Of a stretch of DNA of 64,000 bases, positions 61,144 to 64,000 are shown one piece after another. A program made the position numbers and the translations under genes. The notes beneath the pieces are model-generated. The model did no database searches. It was not told the origin of the DNA and saw nothing but the letters and a program-made list of their open reading frames with translations. The stretch comes from Adineta vaga. Lineage: Eukaryota > Rotifera. Positions within the stretch are counted from its first letter, which is position 1. Every line of letters begins with the position of its first letter. The DNA lies in the NCBI GenBank assembly GCA_021613535.1, contig CP075496.1, positions 11,718,001 through 11,782,000 of the forward strand, given 5' to 3'.

Positions 61144-62705
61144 ATGGAATCTGAAAATAAAGACGAAATTTTAAGCAATTTTATTGCAATTACACAATGT
61201 CCAAATGAGGAAGCAACTCGTTATTTAGAAGCTGCTCAATGGAATGCACAAACAGCAATGGAAATCTTCTTTGATAATGGTGGTTCTCAAGCTGGTGAAC
61301 CTATTCCTTCAACAAATACAGCACCATCCTCAACTAATACTAATAAAGCTCCTTCTGGTTAGTATTCGTTCTCATTAATTTGAAACTATCATTTTAATTA
61401 TTTTCTATAGGACAAATAGCATCCGGTGGAACAGGCGGCTATGAATCAGATGATGAAAGTCCTATGCAATCAGCAATTGAAGAGAGTCTTCGAGCTCATC
61501 CTGGTGCCGGAAAATCAGCAGGAGCCGTACCAAAAGACGATTCAAGTAAAAAACCAACAGCACCACCATCCAAATTTGGTACAATCGGTGGTTTACACAA
61601 TGAGGAAGAGGATTCTGACGAAGAAGGTGATTGATAGATAATTTATCATGATCAAAGATATAATTAATAAGTTTAGGTCAAGCTTTCTATGCTGGTGGTT
61701 CTGAACGTAGTGGTCAACAAATTATTGGTCCATCAAAAGGCAAAGATAATGATAAGAGAGTTGCCAAAATATTTGAAGCAGCTCGTAAACAAGGTGCTAT
61801 GGAAGCTGATGAAGATGATGATGATCAAGATGGACCATCATCACGAACGAAAAAAGAGAAACCATTTAGTGGTGTCGGATACAGTTTAGGTAAAATATTG
61901 TCTTCTATTATAAAAGATTTCATTATTATATCTTTAGGAAATGATATTACTCCTTCTCGTCCTATTGGCCAATCAACAGGAGGGCCATCAGCTGCAGCAG
62001 CAGCCGCTCCTAATCGACCAGAACAATTACCACTTCGATTTTTCTCTAATGGATTTACTATCGGTGACGGTGAATTACGTAAATTCGAAGAAAATAAAGA
62101 TTTCATGGATCATATTAAGCGTGGTGAAGTACCACCTGAATTAAAAAATTTATCTGCCGGTGGACGACAAGTTGAAGTAATTAATATAAATTCTTCATTT
62201 AATTTCATCCATCAAAATATTTTATTAATAGGTACGTCTTGAAGATCATCGTAGTGAAGAATATAAACCCATGGCACCACAATTCAAACCATTTGGTGGT
62301 GCAGGCCATATGCTCGGTTCACCAGCTCCAAATGTCGCTCAATCAACAACTTCAGGACAAGTTCCACCGAAATCATCAATGACATCAACTAGTAATACAA
62401 CGGCTTCTGATTCGGATCGCCTAGAAAAACTTGCTGAACAGCAACTAAAATCCTCATCCTCATCATCAACTACCATTCGTCTTCGTCTGCCAGATATTTC
62501 GACACCAGTACGTATTGTTATTGGTTTAGATCGAACTTTAGCTGACGTTCGTAAGCTTCTCAGTGAAAATGTTCCTTCTCTTCAATCAAATCAATTTGAA
62601 TTTATCGAACCACCATCAACAAAAATCAAACGTGAAGATGAAACTAAAACTGTTGGTGATGCTAAATTAACTAATGCAACACTGGCTGTTCGTCGAGCTC
62701 TTTAG
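61144..62705 (+). CDS. NSFL1C: NSFL1 cofactor p47 (UBA-SEP-UBX protein)
   Basis: Five exons (61144-61357, 61411-61626, 61677-61889, 61938-62176, 62232-62705) give 451 residues, longer than vertebrate p47 (370). An N-terminal UBA-like three-helix segment (ITQCPNEEATRYLEAAQWNAQTAME, in part) leads into acidic disordered regions; the SEP domain carries LPLRFFSNGFTIGDGELR and VPPELKNL with VEVRLEDHR after it; a Ser-rich linker precedes a C-terminal UBX domain (IRLRLPDISTPVRIVIG ... ATLAVRRAL). This is the adaptor by which p97/VCP-type ATPases handle membranes for Golgi and ER fusion. The acceptor TTTTAG abuts the ATG with no gap. The usual UBX loop FP is PP here, a small departure. Confidence 0.95.
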
Positions 62706-63091
62706 TTTTATTGAACATTTCTTCTTATCTGTGTATTCCAGAGACAAAAACCAATTACATTACGATCGATTAGTCTTTTGTTCACACCAAACACTCGGTT
62801 TTTTATTTCTTTCTTTCATTCTTTCTTTTCTTCAAATAAAAAACAAGCTACAAGCAAGAATAAATAAATGTCTATTACAATAATGAATCATTCTTACGAA
62901 ATGCTTTCAGATTCATTGTGACGTAATGCATAGATGTGGTTTCGCAATATATTACTCAGATTATTCTCATCGCAATCATCAAATCATCTGAATAACTATT
63001 CGAAATTATTTCGAATGATAAAAAAGTTTCGATATAATTTATAGCGAAAAAGAATGATCTAATCGAAAATTAATATTTTAGATTAACAAAG
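62706..63091. other. NSFL1C 3' UTR and RTCA leader
   Basis: 386 bp between two plus-strand genes. An AATAAA at 62835-62840 is a likely NSFL1C polyadenylation signal; TATTTTAG ending 63081 lies 10 bp before the RTCA ATG. No coding exon. Confidence 0.6.
63080..63081 (+). promoter_or_regulatory. Acceptor-like site before RTCA ATG
   Basis: TTAATATTTTAG ends 10 bp before the ATG at 63092, downstream of an AATAAA belonging to NSFL1C. Candidate spliced-leader addition site. Confidence 0.45.
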
Positions 63092-63986
63092 ATGGCTCAA
63101 CAAAATGATGTACAGTCGAATCTCATTACAATAGATGGATCATATTTAGAAGGCGTATGTTGATCTTTTGAGGAGCGAAAATAGAATCATAGAAAAATGA
63201 AAATCAACTATAGATTATTTAAATCTTTTCATATTTTTAAAGGGTGGTCAAATTCTTCGAAATTCAACAGCATTAAGTGTTCTACTTGATATTCCTCTTC
63301 GTGTCGAGAAGATTCGTGCTGGTCGATCACAAGGTGGATTAAGACCTCAACATCTTACTGGTATCCAATTATTAGCACAATTATCCGAAGCTAAACTTCA
63401 TAATGGAAATATTGGTGCAACTGAAATATATTTTACACCAAAAACGATCAAAGGTGGAAATTATCTAGCTGATACAAAAACTGCTGGGTATATTTTCTAT
63501 GCTTATTCATACGAACAAAAAATCCAAGAGAAATGTTGTCTTTCTTTTATTAGGAGTGTATGTCTTATGATGCAAACTGCAATTCCATGTTTATTATTTG
63601 CTGATACTTCATCTCAGTTAAGATTACGTGGAGGAACAAATGCAGAATTTGCGCCGGAAATTGATTACTATTCTATGGTATAGTTTTAACAATAACATAA
63701 TCAACGATCATAGTCTTCTTTTGACATTAGGTTTTTCAACCTATTGCCAGACGATTTAATTTTAATTTCGATATGACTTTAGTTCGTCGGTTAGTAAGAA
63801 TAATGTTTCTTTAGTGCAATATGTTTTGATTAAAATGTTTCTAGAGGTTATTATCCACGAGGTGGTGGTGAAGTTCGAATTACTGTAAATTCAGTGGATC
63901 AATTAATAGCTGCTGACTTAACAGATTTTGGAAGCATCAAACGATTTTTTGGTCGATCTTTCGTTGCTGGTACTCTACCGAAAAAA
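63092..63986 (+). CDS. RTCA: RNA 3'-terminal phosphate cyclase, 5' part (runs off window)
   Basis: Five exons (63092-63154, 63243-63487, 63554-63677, 63731-63789, 63845-63986) give the first 211 residues of a protein usually of about 366. Motifs: [37 protein letters not shown], the TAGSVCLMMQ stretch, [16 protein letters not shown] and [10 protein letters not shown], all hallmarks of RtcA-type cyclases, which convert RNA 3'-phosphate to 2',3'-cyclic phosphate using ATP. The catalytic histidine lies beyond the window. The exon ends at a GTATAAC donor; reading on would meet TAA at once, so I treat 63987 onward as an intron, not as the stop. Nuclear location is usual in the family. Confidence 0.95.
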
Positions 63987-64000
63987 GTATAACTAACTTT

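Noticed and set aside
1-64000. tRNA, rRNA, spliced-leader RNA gene, transposon or telomeric repeat
   Set aside because: I looked for T-loop consensus, long terminal or inverted repeats, transposase or reverse-transcriptase motifs and tandem G-rich repeats and saw none; small RNAs could still be missed by eye.
1-64000. Horizontally acquired bacterial or fungal gene, common in bdelloids
   Set aside because: Every recognised gene belongs to an animal family and nearly all carry native short introns; no odd base composition noted.

Overview
The window is nuclear DNA from a small, intron-rich animal genome. It is AT-rich and compact: introns are mostly 45-65 bp with GT..AG ends, intergenic spaces are short, and AATAAA signals follow several genes. 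The gene families are metazoan (CASK, synaptotagmin, PTBP, p47, UBE2H, peptide-type GPCRs, chitin-binding membrane protein). The style fits a bdelloid rotifer such as Adineta or Rotaria; that is an inference from architecture, not from a search. I see no bacterial-looking gene, transposon, tRNA, rRNA or CRISPR. All exon joins below were made by eye from splice signals and reading phase. Where I give a protein length without 'about', the exon lengths sum to a whole number of codons.

Layout. 1-2344: no gene recognised. 2345-16443: neuro-sensory and lineage-specific genes: a one-exon GPCR (+), an unknown protein with CxC-H repeats (-), a small neuropeptide-like prohormone with three NFW tetrapeptides (+), a synaptotagmin without the usual calcium ligands (-), and a Ser/Thr-rich single-pass membrane protein (+). 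18930-23545: a monocarboxylate-type transporter (+) converging on a GPCR (-). 26160-33863, all on the minus strand: ERGIC1, PDHX (E3-binding protein), a small basic protein and a chitin-binding/EGF membrane protein. 34392-38126 (-): a GPCR, ZNHIT3 and a GFOD-type oxidoreductase-like protein. 38971-47804 (-): the scaffold pseudokinase CASK, the best conserved and longest gene. 50566-51539 (+): UBE2H. 53204-60452 (-): a single-RRM protein, an LRR membrane protein and PTBP. 61144-64000 (+): NSFL1C/p47 and the 5' part of RTCA, cut by the window edge.

The most interesting signals are these. (1) A previously unnamed (to me) neuropeptide precursor at 8234-8680. (2) Three candidate alternative first exons inside CASK introns, each ending in a donor whose phase matches the next CASK exon, which would give kinase-less CASK isoforms. 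(3) A pyrimidine-AG 3' splice acceptor placed 0-53 bp before the ATG of nine housekeeping genes but not obvious before GPCR or peptide genes, consistent with spliced-leader trans-splicing. (4) Two tight same-strand pairs (PDHX>ERGIC1, 152 bp; GFOD>ZNHIT3, 168 bp), each with an AATAAA and a trans-splice-like acceptor in the gap, which look like small operons.
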